This document shows, piece by piece, positions 46,732 to 55,279 of a stretch of 64,000 nt of DNA (the stretch's first letter is position 1; each line of letters begins with the position of its first letter). The notes under the pieces are model-generated. The model saw only the letters and a program-made list of their open reading frames with translations. It was not told where the DNA came from and did no database searches. A program made the translations under genes and the position numbers. Origin of the DNA: Candidatus Sulfopaludibacter sp. SbA3 (lineage in GTDB: Bacteria > Acidobacteriota > Terriglobia > 20CM-2-55-15); contig CAMBFR010000008.1 of the NCBI GenBank assembly GCA_945865815.1, positions 1 through 64,000 of the forward strand, in the 5' to 3' direction.

Positions 46732-48251
46732 GAGCCTGTCCGAGTAATGGAAGGGACCGGAGTTGGTCAAGAAGTGGGTAAAACGGAAGGCATGAGCAAA
46801 ACATTTCGAGAATGGAATGTCGAACAGCCGACGATGTTTCCAGCGGCTGTGCTGGATTGGGTGCCGACGGAGCACTTGGCCCATTTCATAAGAAATCTGG
46901 TTCTAGAGCAGCTGAATCTGTCGAAGATTGTGAGTGCCTACAGCGAGGATAGAGGGTATCCGCCCTATCATCCGGCGATGATGACGGCAGTAATACTGTA
47001 TGCGTATAGCCAAGGCATTTATGCCTCGCGACGGATCGCGAAAGCTTGTGAGCAGCGAGTGGATTTCATGGCGATCACGGGGATGCAACAGCCGGACTTT
47101 CGAACGATCAACGATTTTCGGAAGCGACATATCGGGGCATTGGGGGAGATGTTCGGGCAAGTATTGAAACTTTGCCAGAAGGCGGGAATGGTGAAGTTGG
47201 CGCACGTGGCATTGGATGGGACACGGATAGCGGGCAACGCATCGAAGGCACAGACGATGAAGTACGAGCGGATGAAAAAGAGCGAACAGGAACTGGCCGA
47301 AGAAGTGGCCGGATGGTTCCGAGAAGCCGAACGTCAGGATGCTGAAGAGGACGCCCAATACGGGGCAGACCGACGGGGCGATGAATTGCCGGACTGGGTT
47401 GCGGATAAGCAGAAGCGATTGGAAAAGATCCGTCAGGCGAAGGCGGAGTTGGAAGCCGAAGCCCAGGCCGAGGCGGAGCAGAAGAAGGCCGAGGACCAGA
47501 ACAAGCCCGCCCCGAACCGGGTGCGGAACCCGATTCCCGACGAGCCACCGGATGGGGCCAAGCGGAATCTCACCGACGGCGATAGCCGATTATTGAAAAC
47601 AGCGAATGGCTACGTTCAAGGCTACAACGCACAAGCGGCCGTGGACGGAGACAGTCAAGTCATCGTGGCGCAAATGGTGACCAACGAGCGCAATGATTTG
47701 AAACATTTAATTCCAGTCGTGGAGCAGATTGAGGCCAACACGGAAGATAGCGTCAGGGAAATTTCAGCCGACAGCGGCTATTACTCGGAACAGAATCTGG
47801 AACAACTGGAGCAGAGAGCGGTCCGGGTCTACATGGCAACCGGGGGCCGAAACAAGGACGGCTCCTGGCGCGGCACGGTGGGACCCTTAGGACAACAGAT
47901 GCGGTCGCGCATTACGAGAGGCCGAAAGCGATCCCGGTATCGGCTTCGAGCGCAGACGGTGGAGCCGGTTTTTGGAATCATCAAAAGCGCCCGGGGATTC
48001 CGGCAGTTTCTCCTGCGCGGCATGAATAAAGTTCGCGGGGAATGGAGCCTGCTGTGTACCGTCCATAATATTTTGAAGTTGGCCCACCAGATGGGATGAA
48101 ATCCGGACCTGACAAGGTCCCTTTGAACCTTGCCGAGGTGGTTTCATCCGCATTCGGTTCGGCAATCCGAGATTCTTAGGCGCAGGACCACGCGCTCCAC
48201 ACAGCGAGAGTGCAGCCGCCGCGGCGTGGGATCCATTACTCGGACAGGCTC
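46732..48251 (+). mobile_element. IS1182-type insertion sequence, complete
   Basis: A 1520-bp element is bounded by perfect 20-bp inverted repeats, 46732-46751 and 48232-48251. The flanking TGAA (46728-46731 and 48252-48255) is a 4-bp target duplication. The single transposase gene is intact. The target is the loop of the GGGGC-TGAA-GCCCC palindrome. The perfect ends and open gene suggest a recent insertion. Confidence 0.93.
46792..48099 (+). CDS. IS1182-family transposase
   Basis: This 435-residue protein has an N-terminal DUF772-like region (about 20-110) and a DDE domain. Candidate catalytic residues are Asp142 in ALDGTRI, Asp327 in SADSGYYSE and Glu391 in VEPVFGIIK. A long charged, Glu/Lys-rich insert lies at about 160-255. 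ATG 46792 has a GGAAGG site upstream; an ATG within the left inverted repeat (46747) is an alternative. The gene has no disruption. Confidence 0.92.
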   Translation: MSKTFREWNVEQPTMFPAAVLDWVPTEHLAHFIRNLVLEQLNLSKIVSAYSEDRGYPPYHPAMMTAVILYAYSQGIYASRRIAKACEQRVDFMAITGMQQPDFRTINDFRKRHIGALGEMFGQVLKLCQKAGMVKLAHVALDGTRIAGNASKAQTMKYERMKKSEQELAEEVAGWFREAERQDAEEDAQYGADRRGDELPDWVADKQKRLEKIRQAKAELEAEAQAEAEQKKAEDQNKPAPNRVRNPIPDEPPDGAKRNLTDGDSRLLKTANGYVQGYNAQAAVDGDSQVIVAQMVTNERNDLKHLIPVVEQIEANTEDSVREISADSGYYSEQNLEQLEQRAVRVYMATGGRNKDGSWRGTVGPLGQQMRSRITRGRKRSRYRLRAQTVEPVFGIIKSARGFRQFLLRGMNKVRGEWSLLCTVHNILKLAHQMG

Positions 48252-48496
48252 TGAAGCCCCGCGCCCACTGATAGAACTAATCCTCCGCATGCGGCTGCCG
48301 CTGCTTCAGTGTGTGGTAAGAAGCCGGCTTGATGGCTGGCATCGAATCAGAGACGCATGGTTACCCGATCGACGCCCACGAATTCCGGGGCCGGACGGAT
48401 CGAGGTCGTGTGGCGAGGATCCCGGACGGTTACAATCAGTCGACGCTCAACCTTTCGATTCGCCGAGACATAACCTTGCAAACGAACGGAGCGTGG

Positions 48497-48973
48497 TTAG
48501 GCCGTCGGCCTGTTCTTTTCGAGGATCTCAAGAACCTGCGCTTTCCACTTATGGAAGGGGTGGTCGGGATCGTCACTAGGCCACTTCGCTTCCTGCATAT
48601 CTTTCTGGCAACTTCCACATTTCTTCGACGACGTATCCCACGGCACTTTCCAATCGTAAACTCCGAAGAGTCCTTGCGGACTGCACGATGGGCACGTGAC
48701 CATGACCCAGCGATATGGTTTCTCTCCGCTCGTCTCGTATGCGTACCCGGTCAGCTCCTGAGCAAAACCACAGAACTTGCATACACGGTACTTACGGTTT
48801 ACGTCAGCGCGTGGCTCAAATCGAGGACTGTAAAAGCCGATAGTCTTGCAGTTGGGACACGGCAGAAGGCCACCGAACGCGAAGTAGCTGTTGCCAGTCC
48901 AGAATGCCGGCGCAGGATTTGCTTTGTCGAAATCCGTTTCCTGCTGCCACGTCTGCTCGGTGTATTCGCTCAT
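48497..48973 (-). CDS. Zinc-ribbon-rich protein of unknown function
   Basis: This 158-residue protein has four CxxC pairs: Cys39/42, Cys65/68, Cys94/97 and Cys119/122, consistent with two zinc ribbons. I do not recognise a family. It lies 22 nt downstream of the HNH gene on the same strand, so the two are probably one operon in the accessory island. The 240-nt gap to the insertion sequence shows nothing else. Confidence 0.65.
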   Translation of the reverse strand: MSEYTEQTWQQETDFDKANPAPAFWTGNSYFAFGGLLPCPNCKTIGFYSPRFEPRADVNRKYRVCKFCGFAQELTGYAYETSGEKPYRWVMVTCPSCSPQGLFGVYDWKVPWDTSSKKCGSCQKDMQEAKWPSDDPDHPFHKWKAQVLEILEKNRPTA

Positions 48974-48995
48974 CGATACGTCTCGCGGTATTGCG

Positions 48996-49811
48996 TCAGT
49001 CCTTATACTCCCTCAGGTATGGCCGAATCCGCATCGTAGGTTTATCGGGCGGCTCGATTCCTTCGGGCCGCTTGTAGAGGTGCTTCGCTTTTTCGAGTTC
49101 TTCGTGTAGGTCGATCAAGACGCTGAAGCGCAAAGCTCCCCAGATGGTGATCCAGTAGCGAACGACCTTCGGAGTTTCGGCGGCGAAGATCCGCTTAATT
49201 TGGCAGCCCGGACCGAAATCGATGCTCTTCACTCCAGTCACCATGGCTTCCGGGAAAACTACTTCTGCGTTCGCGATAAACGTGCAAACGGTGTACGGAG
49301 GTTCAACGAATCTATTGTTGATGCGGTACTCGCAGCCGCGGACGATCTTCTCCGCCATCAGTGACAATCCCGCGTAGGGAATCAGAATCGATCGCGGTGA
49401 TTCGACACCTTCAGGCGGCCCGAGGCCCGGTATCTTTCCGGGTTTGTCCTCAAGTTCTTCGGTCCGAACCAACTCCGAGCGGATCTTTTTGAGCGTCGCT
49501 TCGCGACGCCGTTTCTCTTCGTCCGAGAGTCCCTCTGCATCGAGCCCCATGGTCCGCAGCGCCTTCGCCGCGAGACCAGCCGCCGCGTCGGACTTCGAGT
49601 CTACGCAAAAGATCATCCTGAGAAAGAGGTCGTGTTCGAGCTGCCCGAATGCGCGATTGCATTTCGGACAGCTCGGCGCGGTCCACCGCTGGACAGTCTT
49701 AGGCGTCGTATCCGGATACCAGGACTTCGGGAACACATGATCCAGTTCTGGAGAGTCAGTCTCGCTCAGGCAATGGATGCATCGTGCGAGGGCAACGGCT
49801 GTTTGAGACAT
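48996..49811 (-). CDS. HNH-endonuclease-like protein
   Basis: This 271-residue protein has an N-terminal HNH-type zinc finger: Cys11/14, then LDHVFPKSW (Asp24-His25) and Cys48/51 followed by Asn52 in CPKCNRAFG. The remaining 200 residues are unrecognised. The start was set at ATG 49811 because the long upstream frame extends into the gap with no family sequence. It is probably a nuclease of a defence island. Confidence 0.75.
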   Translation of the reverse strand: MSQTAVALARCIHCLSETDSPELDHVFPKSWYPDTTPKTVQRWTAPSCPKCNRAFGQLEHDLFLRMIFCVDSKSDAAAGLAAKALRTMGLDAEGLSDEEKRRREATLKKIRSELVRTEELEDKPGKIPGLGPPEGVESPRSILIPYAGLSLMAEKIVRGCEYRINNRFVEPPYTVCTFIANAEVVFPEAMVTGVKSIDFGPGCQIKRIFAAETPKVVRYWITIWGALRFSVLIDLHEELEKAKHLYKRPEGIEPPDKPTMRIRPYLREYKD

Positions 49812-50041
49812 ATCGGTTAATTTCCGGCATCTATTTTCCGACTCGCTCAGACAGGAAATCAACAGCGTTTCAAGGGGAGTAAATTTTCGTTTCTCAGGAC
49901 CACTTCTGTCCTTCAGCGTGCCTATAAAATAAATAGTTCTGAATCTCGGAATCGCGCAGAACTTGCAGTCGCGCCGCTCGACCGGCCTACCTCTGACAGG
50001 ATGTTCTCCAAGCACGCTCTGAAAAGATTAAGGAAATTTCC

Positions 50042-50158
50042 ATGGCTACGAAAGACGCGCGCAGCGCGAAAACAGGTCAGTACGTTAAACCGGGCTATGC
50101 CAAAACCCACAAAAGCACAACCGTGGTAGAAACAAGACCGGCACCCAAAAAGAAGTAG
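50042..50158 (+). CDS. 38-residue basic small protein
   Basis: This short gene encodes KDARSAKTGQYVKPGYAKTH and ends in a Lys-rich tail, a pattern that I recall as a recurrent small conserved protein. It has an AAGGA ribosome-binding site and is followed by a clear terminator, which together support a real gene. Function is unknown. Confidence 0.6.
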   Translation: MATKDARSAKTGQYVKPGYAKTHKSTTVVETRPAPKKK

Positions 50159-50191
50159 ATCGACCTCCCTCCTTAAACAGCCTTCTTCGCT

Positions 50192-50226
50192 AAAGCCCTC
50201 GCAGTTTGAGGGCTTTTCCCTTTTTT
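50192..50226 (+). terminator. Rho-independent terminator after the small protein
   Basis: AAAGCCCTC (50192-50200) pairs with GAGGGCTTT (50208-50216), followed by TTCCC and six T. Confidence 0.85.
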
Positions 50227-50336
50227 GTGATCTCCTCGCACGGGGACCCATGCTGTCCTAAAGGTGCCGGAGTATCAAAGTGGGTTGCCCTAACCCTTTT
50301 TGTTAATATCTTCCGGCCCAAGTTAGGAAGGTCACG

Positions 50337-51476
50337 ATGATTGCCGAACGTGAAGTAACGACACTTCTGCCGGTCTCGCACGCAAAACCGAAAGCTGTCT
50401 CTCTTTTCTCCGGGGGCGGAGGAATGGATCTCGGCGTGTCAGATGCCGGTTTCGAAGTTCTTGTCAGTATCGAGCGCGATCCGCACTGCTGTGAAACGCT
50501 GCGCTCTCGGGTTGAGCAGTGCAATTCCACTACGCAAATTATGGAGCAAGATATCCGTGAGGTTGACCCGAATATCTTGCGCGAAAGTTTGGGCCTCGAT
50601 CCAGGCGATTTAGATCTCCTCTTCGGGGGCCCTCCCTGTCAGGCTTTCTCTCAAATCGGAAAGCGGTTGAGCCTCGACGACGAGCGGGGCATGTTGCTCT
50701 TCGAAATGGTTCGCTTTGCCGAAACCTTCCGGCCGAGAGCGATTCTGATCGAACAGGTGAAGGGATTGCTGAACGCCCCGGACGAAGGCGGTGTTCCCGG
50801 TAGCGTGCTCTCTGAACTTATGGGAAGGATGAAAAAGTTGGGTTATACACCAACCCTTCAGGTCATCAACTCGGCAGACTACGGCGTTCCTCAATTTCGA
50901 AAGCGGGTGTTCATCGTAGCTACCCGAGGGAAAAAGCGATTTGAGTTTCCTCGTCCGACGCACGGAATTCCTGAAGCCCTTCCTCTACTTGGTATACAAC
51001 CGTATGTGACCGTAGGCGATGTTCTCAAGGGACTCACCCGCCCTGCCTATCGGAAAGAATCGGCGATCCCAAATCACATTGACGTTACGCCCGACCGTGA
51101 CCGGGGACGAATCCAGGGCGTACCGGAGGGCTCTCACTTGGCTAAGGAGCTGCATCTTCCGGTCGAACAGCGTTGCCGATTGGGGAAGAAGGACACTACG
51201 AAATACCGACGGCTCTCTCGAAGCGAGCCATCGTTGACTCTTCGATGCGGGGAAATCTTTTTTCACCCGACGCTGGACAGGTATCTCACGCCGCGCGAGT
51301 ATCTCCGCATTCACGGGTATCCCGACGACTATTTGTTGAAGGGGCCCGTTCGAAGCAGGTCTGGCACGGTTCGCAATTTGGATCAGCATCGCCAAGTCGC
51401 GAATTCGGTTCCTCCGCCAGTCGCCAAAGTTCTGGCGGAATCCATACGGGAGTTCTTGCGTGCCGAGGCTCTTTGA
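50337..51476 (+). CDS. DNA cytosine-5 methyltransferase
   Basis: This 379-residue protein has C5-methyltransferase motif I SLFSGGGGMDLG (22-33), motif IV GGPPCQAFSQIG with catalytic Cys101, and motif X VANSVPPPVAKV. Motif VI, usually ENV, reads EQV at 139-141. It should protect DNA from the following endonuclease. AGGAAGG precedes ATG 50337. Its 3' end overlaps the endonuclease start by 17 nt, an RM-operon layout. The target sequence is unknown. Confidence 0.93.
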   Translation: MIAEREVTTLLPVSHAKPKAVSLFSGGGGMDLGVSDAGFEVLVSIERDPHCCETLRSRVEQCNSTTQIMEQDIREVDPNILRESLGLDPGDLDLLFGGPPCQAFSQIGKRLSLDDERGMLLFEMVRFAETFRPRAILIEQVKGLLNAPDEGGVPGSVLSELMGRMKKLGYTPTLQVINSADYGVPQFRKRVFIVATRGKKRFEFPRPTHGIPEALPLLGIQPYVTVGDVLKGLTRPAYRKESAIPNHIDVTPDRDRGRIQGVPEGSHLAKELHLPVEQRCRLGKKDTTKYRRLSRSEPSLTLRCGEIFFHPTLDRYLTPREYLRIHGYPDDYLLKGPVRSRSGTVRNLDQHRQVANSVPPPVAKVLAESIREFLRAEAL

Positions 51477-52563
51477 GGTTTTTGGCTTCCGTCTTTCTGA
51501 CAAGTCGGCGGAAGCCAACTCGCACCGCCTGAATGCTCGGTGCCCATTCATGGGCCAAGATTGCGACGGCGGAGGCAACCGGTATCTTTCCTCAGTCAAC
51601 TTCACGACGAACGCCGCTCTTCAGAGACTCTTCAAAGGCCGGGAAGGTGTTCCCGCCGGAGTTTGCTCCATTCAAATGACTCTGGATGGACCGCCGTGGA
51701 TTGTATGTCCTCGAAGGCTTCTCGTTCTCGGCAGACAAGCTGACGACTCTCGCGTGTATCAGCGCAAGTCCGAAGAGCATGTGCTCTCGCTACTGGAATA
51801 CAAGAAGGGCACGAGACTCGGTGTTTGGCCCGAGGTCAAGATGAAGTACACCGGGACGGTGAACGGCCTTCAGAAGTCTTTCGACTACACGTTCGATTAC
51901 GTCGTGATGCCAGTGGGTCGGGCAAGCGACGAACAGATAGCGGAGGCGACGGGGAAGACGTGGTCCGAGATGCGGACGGTCATGCGGCGGTCCGGCTACC
52001 AGATCTCCGAGGAGGGTACTCATCAGTATGTCGAAGACGGTCCGATCGGCATTCCGCACGTCATCGAGATCATGACGTCCAGCACATCGGGCGGCAACAA
52101 GACGAAAAGGACCACGATTCCAATGGCGTTCGAAGACGCGGTTCTCGGGCGTCCGCATGCGGCTCCTGGAATCAACTATCGCCAAGTGTGGGCGAGGATG
52201 GTGAGCCAACTCATCGTCAAATCGGAGATCACTCTCGCATGGGGTGGAAAAACGCTCTGGATCGTTCAGGACGTCCTTGTCGATTACATCACGAGCTCGA
52301 CCGCGCTCAATATCCGCGACTTCCTTGCGAAACGAACGTCGGAAGTGAACATGCTTAGTTTTTCCTACGGCAAGAAGGTCGGCGCGCCGGACGGCGTAAT
52401 CGAACTGAGCGATGAAAGGCTGTATTCCGGTCCGATGGGATCGGGCAAGCGGGAGAAGCCGAGCTTTAAGGACATGATCCGCGCTCCGATTTGCCCGCCC
52501 CTCTCCCGTCTTGTTCTATTGTTGTCCAGGCGAACTCCATCAACTATTCTCATCGCTCCGTAG
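51460..52563 (+). CDS. NotI-family type II restriction endonuclease
   Basis: This 367-residue protein resembles NotI. Its N-terminal metal-binding cysteines Cys28 (RCPF), Cys35, Cys69 (GVCS) and Cys83 (IVCP) match the iron-binding fold of that enzyme in order. The FDYTFDYVV region gives candidate Asp146 and the VIEIMTSS segment gives Glu203. NotI has Gln two residues after this Glu; here it is Met205. The partner methyltransferase is just upstream and Vsr just downstream. The recognition site is not known, but NotI relatives cut rare GC-rich sites. Confidence 0.82.
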   Translation: MPRLFEVFGFRLSDKSAEANSHRLNARCPFMGQDCDGGGNRYLSSVNFTTNAALQRLFKGREGVPAGVCSIQMTLDGPPWIVCPRRLLVLGRQADDSRVYQRKSEEHVLSLLEYKKGTRLGVWPEVKMKYTGTVNGLQKSFDYTFDYVVMPVGRASDEQIAEATGKTWSEMRTVMRRSGYQISEEGTHQYVEDGPIGIPHVIEIMTSSTSGGNKTKRTTIPMAFEDAVLGRPHAAPGINYRQVWARMVSQLIVKSEITLAWGGKTLWIVQDVLVDYITSSTALNIRDFLAKRTSEVNMLSFSYGKKVGAPDGVIELSDERLYSGPMGSGKREKPSFKDMIRAPICPPLSRLVLLLSRRTPSTILIAP

Positions 52564-52569
52564 GTTCAC

Positions 52570-52974
52570 ATGGACAACGTAGACGCTGCAACGCGGTCCG
52601 CGGTAATGGCGAAGGTCCGTTCTCGCGGCAACCGTTCCACTGAAAGCAGGCTTCGCGCGTATCTCGTCCGGACCGGTGTGTCGGGTTGGATTCTCCACTC
52701 TTCGAAAGTGCTCGGCTGTCCAGACTTCATCTTTCGAGATCCGCGCGTCGCCGTTTTCGTGGATGGGTGCTTCTGGCACGGTTGCCCTGATTGTTTGCGG
52801 CTCCCGAAATCGAACGCAGAGTACTGGCGTCGCAAGGTCTCTGGAAACCAAGCCCGCGACCGGGCCGTAACCACACAGTTGCGTCAGCAAGGATGGCGGG
52901 TCCTCCGGTTTTGGGAGCACGACGTAAAAGCTAGACCTTTGAAAGTGCTTAGGAAGATCCTTCGCTGCGTTTGA
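52570..52974 (+). CDS. vsr: Very short patch repair endonuclease Vsr
   Basis: This 134-residue protein is Vsr, which nicks T:G mismatches arising by deamination of 5-methylcytosine. SAVMAKVRSRGNRSTESRLR, VFVDGCFWHGCPDC and GWRVLRFWEHDV are the family segments. It starts 6 nt after the endonuclease stop. Its presence implies that the methyltransferase makes 5-methylcytosine. Confidence 0.93.
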   Translation: MDNVDAATRSAVMAKVRSRGNRSTESRLRAYLVRTGVSGWILHSSKVLGCPDFIFRDPRVAVFVDGCFWHGCPDCLRLPKSNAEYWRRKVSGNQARDRAVTTQLRQQGWRVLRFWEHDVKARPLKVLRKILRCV

Positions 52975-53211
52975 TGTGTGTGTAACCTGTGAACAAGTGG
53001 CGTGGGGGCGGGGGATAACGTCAGAGTAATTTCGGCTGGGGGCTTCGGATTCTCCACGGCATCCCCCTGTGTTTTCCCCAAGTCTATCCACAGGCAGTCC
53101 CCGCATATAACCTAGCGAGACCGGGCTTTTCTCCAGAAACGGGCCTTCTCTACTACCTCTAATTCTTTAATACTATTGGTTACAGAGAGTATGTAGGGGA
53201 GGACTCAAAAG

Positions 53212-53396
53212 TCACTTCCAGAGTTTCCGGACATCCTCTTCGAGCTTCGCCTGGAGATCCTTCACCCAATGCCGTAGTGTTTCGCCGTGATACGGCTCGA
53301 CGCATGCCCCAGCAGCACCGACACCGTTTCGAGATCCACGCCCTTCTTCTCCAGAGGTTTCTTGTGTGTAAAGCGCGGCGAATAACACGCACATGG
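53212..53396 (-). pseudogene. Tyrosine recombinase C-terminal remnant, frameshifted
   Basis: One minus-strand frame (53360-53262) reads KKGVDLETVSVLLGHASSRI then TAKHYGIG and stops; the neighbouring frame (53268-53212) reads WVKDLQAKLEEDVRKLW to a stop. These are the last 60 or so residues of a phage-type integrase, including the catalytic His of LLGH and Tyr of KHY, broken by one frameshift. No N-terminal part is left. It marks the edge of the accessory island. The 237-nt gap before it shows nothing firm. Confidence 0.8.
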
Positions 53397-53410
53397 CGCG
53401 TATGGCAAAT

Positions 53411-53827
53411 CTACTTCGGGATGCCGATGCGGACGCGGCGGAGGCGCTCGAGCACGATCTCTTTGGCCTCATGATTGTAGGCGGCGGCAGACAGCGCGCC
53501 GATGAGGCAGGCGACGAGCAAGGCGATGAAGATCTTCGCCGCGTCAAGTCCCCACGAAAGCATCTCGAGGTCGCCAAGCACCCAGAAAACGTTGAAGCTC
53601 GCCCAGAAGGCGACAGCGCCGGAGACTAAAAGCGAGGCTGCCGTCTTCTCGCTGTAACGGACGATCGCCACGCAGGTGAGAATCGTCGGGACGGTAAGAA
53701 CCGCTGCGGGCACGTTCGCGCGAAAGAACCAGGAAATATCGAGCGAGCCCAGCACACCGTATTCAGCGTTTCGAAAAACGCGAGTCTGCGGGCGGTGTGA
53801 ATATGGTCCATGGATGAGCCTCCTCAA
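53411..53827 (-). CDS. Small membrane protein, start uncertain
   Basis: This frame encodes up to 138 residues with three to four membrane helices, beginning around SWFFRANVPAAVL. I do not recognise a family. A good ribosome-binding site (GAGGAG) sits before ATG 53811 in a different frame, so either the true start is a GTG further in or a frameshift exists near the 5' end. Confidence 0.5.
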   Translation of the reverse strand: MRRLIHGPYSHRPQTRVFRNAEYGVLGSLDISWFFRANVPAAVLTVPTILTCVAIVRYSEKTAASLLVSGAVAFWASFNVFWVLGDLEMLSWGLDAAKIFIALLVACLIGALSAAAYNHEAKEIVLERLRRVRIGIPK

Positions 53828-53839
53828 TGGAAGCCGAGT

Positions 53840-54277
53840 CTACTCTGAATGTGCCTTTGCTCGCCGGATGATTTCTTCCTCGGAAACGTCTTCTACGTGA
53901 CATGCCAGCCACCAGCTACTGCCGCCGGGGTCTTTCACGGCGGCGCTGCGATCGCCGTAGAACGTGGTCTGCGGTTCCCGCACGGACACTCCGCCGGCTG
54001 TCAGGGCGCGCCGATACACGGCGTCAACATCATCGACATACATGTGAAGATTCGCCGGCATGGGTTCGGCAGGCGAGTCACCGAGTTCGATCATCGAATC
54101 GCCGATTCGAACTACCGCGTGCATGATCTTGCCGTCGGGCCCCTTGAATGGATCGCCGACTTGGTTCGCGTCAAATGCCCTGGTCAGGAACTCAATGACT
54201 CCGGCCGCGCCGTTGACCACCAGATAAGGTGTGACAGTGTGAAAGCCTTCAGGCCGTTTTTGGATTGGATTTGACAT
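53840..54277 (-). CDS. VOC-superfamily (PhnB/glyoxalase-like) protein
   Basis: This 145-residue protein has the PhnB/YkcA pattern: TVTPYLVVNGAAGVIEFL, a middle MIELGDSPAE and HMYVDDVDAVYRRAL, then TTFYGDRSAAVKDPGG. VOC proteins are metal-dependent enzymes or binding proteins; this subgroup has no known substrate. It is probably independent of its neighbours. Confidence 0.85.
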   Translation of the reverse strand: MSNPIQKRPEGFHTVTPYLVVNGAAGVIEFLTRAFDANQVGDPFKGPDGKIMHAVVRIGDSMIELGDSPAEPMPANLHMYVDDVDAVYRRALTAGGVSVREPQTTFYGDRSAAVKDPGGSSWWLACHVEDVSEEEIIRRAKAHSE

Positions 54278-54345
54278 GTTTCCTCCTGTTCAAGTTTTCT
54301 GGAATCTACAGGGAAGAGGACCGGACGTATTGTAAGAAATTGACC

Positions 54346-55116
54346 TCAGTCAGGAATGCGAACGTGATTGGGGAAAGACGTTCGCAATCCCAGGTACTGT
54401 GTGGGAGTGAGCCCGCAGAACTCTCGAAAATCGTGAATGAGGTGGGCCTGGTCGAAGTAACCCAGAGAAATTCCCAGGTCGACCCAATCCACGTCCGTCT
54501 GCTGCCGAACAGCCTGAATGACCCTGCGAAATCGATAGAGGCGATGGAACCGTTTCGGCGTCAGGCCGACCTCGTTCCGGAATAGTTCGATGAAGTGTCG
54601 GTGGCTGTAGCCGGTCTTGTCCGCGACTTCAGCCGTGGAACCATACGGGCCCGTGAGGAATGCTCGCATTGCAAACGTCACGGCGGGATGACTATGGAAC
54701 TCCTTCCGGATCAGTTGCAGCAGCCACTGTTCGATGACGCGAAATTTTCCCTGTCCCGTCGGTGTCTCGTGCAGCAAGCCGAGTACTTGCTGAGCCTCAT
54801 CTTCGCGGCAAAGATCGCCGAGAGAAATCCCGCGATCCTGCAGTTCGGCTACAGGAAATTGGAGAAGGGGAAAGGCTCCACCGGGCTTGAAGTGGATACC
54901 AAGCAGTTCCTGGTTGGACGTGGTTTGAATGACGACAGAGCGCGTCCGCGGGCCGTAGATTCCCGAATCGGATGTCCGCGCACTGTCGAGTCGAATGATC
55001 AGGTCCACGGTGCCCGTGGGCAGCACGCGCTCCTTCGCGTTCGATACTTCGTGGCCTCGGAAGTACCAGAACAACGAGACAAATTCGGAAAGCGGCGGTC
55101 CCGGGACGTAATGCAT
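54346..55116 (-). CDS. AraC-family transcriptional regulator
   Basis: This 256-residue protein has an N-terminal sensor domain like that of AraC regulators with DUF6597 and a C-terminal double helix-turn-helix (EVADKTGYSHRHFIELFRNE and ISLGYFDQAHLIHDFREFCG). It is divergent from the DUF6152-type gene at 55280. Its ligand is unknown. Confidence 0.88.
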   Translation of the reverse strand: MHYVPGPPLSEFVSLFWYFRGHEVSNAKERVLPTGTVDLIIRLDSARTSDSGIYGPRTRSVVIQTTSNQELLGIHFKPGGAFPLLQFPVAELQDRGISLGDLCREDEAQQVLGLLHETPTGQGKFRVIEQWLLQLIRKEFHSHPAVTFAMRAFLTGPYGSTAEVADKTGYSHRHFIELFRNEVGLTPKRFHRLYRFRRVIQAVRQQTDVDWVDLGISLGYFDQAHLIHDFREFCGLTPTQYLGLRTSFPNHVRIPD

Positions 55117-55156
55117 TCGAGCCTTAATACCTCATCCAGAGAACAACCGCAAATTC

Positions 55157-55191
55157 GTCAACATCACGAGTGAAAATTCCGTGACGTTGAC
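55157..55191. promoter_or_regulatory. 12-bp inverted repeat between AraC gene and secreted-protein gene
   Basis: GTCAACATCACG (55157-55168) and CGTGACGTTGAC (55180-55191) are complementary at 11 of 12 positions, with an 11-nt spacer. The site is 41 nt upstream of the AraC gene and well placed to be its operator. Confidence 0.45.
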
Positions 55192-55225
55192 GTATGGACT
55201 GACGGCCAAAGGGGCCTGTTTTGCC

Positions 55226-55252
55226 TTGACTTGATGAAATCGCACATATAGT
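55226..55252 (+). promoter_or_regulatory. Candidate promoter of the secreted-protein run
   Basis: TTGACT (55226-55231) and TATAGT (55247-55252) are 15 nt apart, and GGAGG lies before ATG 55280. The spacing is slightly short. Confidence 0.45.
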
Positions 55253-55279
55253 TTCCTGACCACTCGGAGGATCACGTCA

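Larger units (their letters stand above)
46719..48271. repeat. Palindromic repeat copy D', split by an insertion sequence
   Basis: The left part GCACGGGGCTGAA is at 46719-46731 and the right part TGAAGCCCCGCGCCCACTGA at 48252-48271. Removing the element and one TGAA gives an intact repeat identical in its core to copy B at 21739. Confidence 0.85.

Noticed and set aside
48329-49039. Plus-strand frame over the zinc-ribbon gene
   Set aside because: It is antisense to a frame with four ordered CxxC pairs, which is the better gene model.
53084-53092. CTATCCACA resembling a DnaA box near the island edge
   Set aside because: A single imperfect box with no cluster, no dnaA or dnaN and no AT-rich unwinding region does not make an origin.
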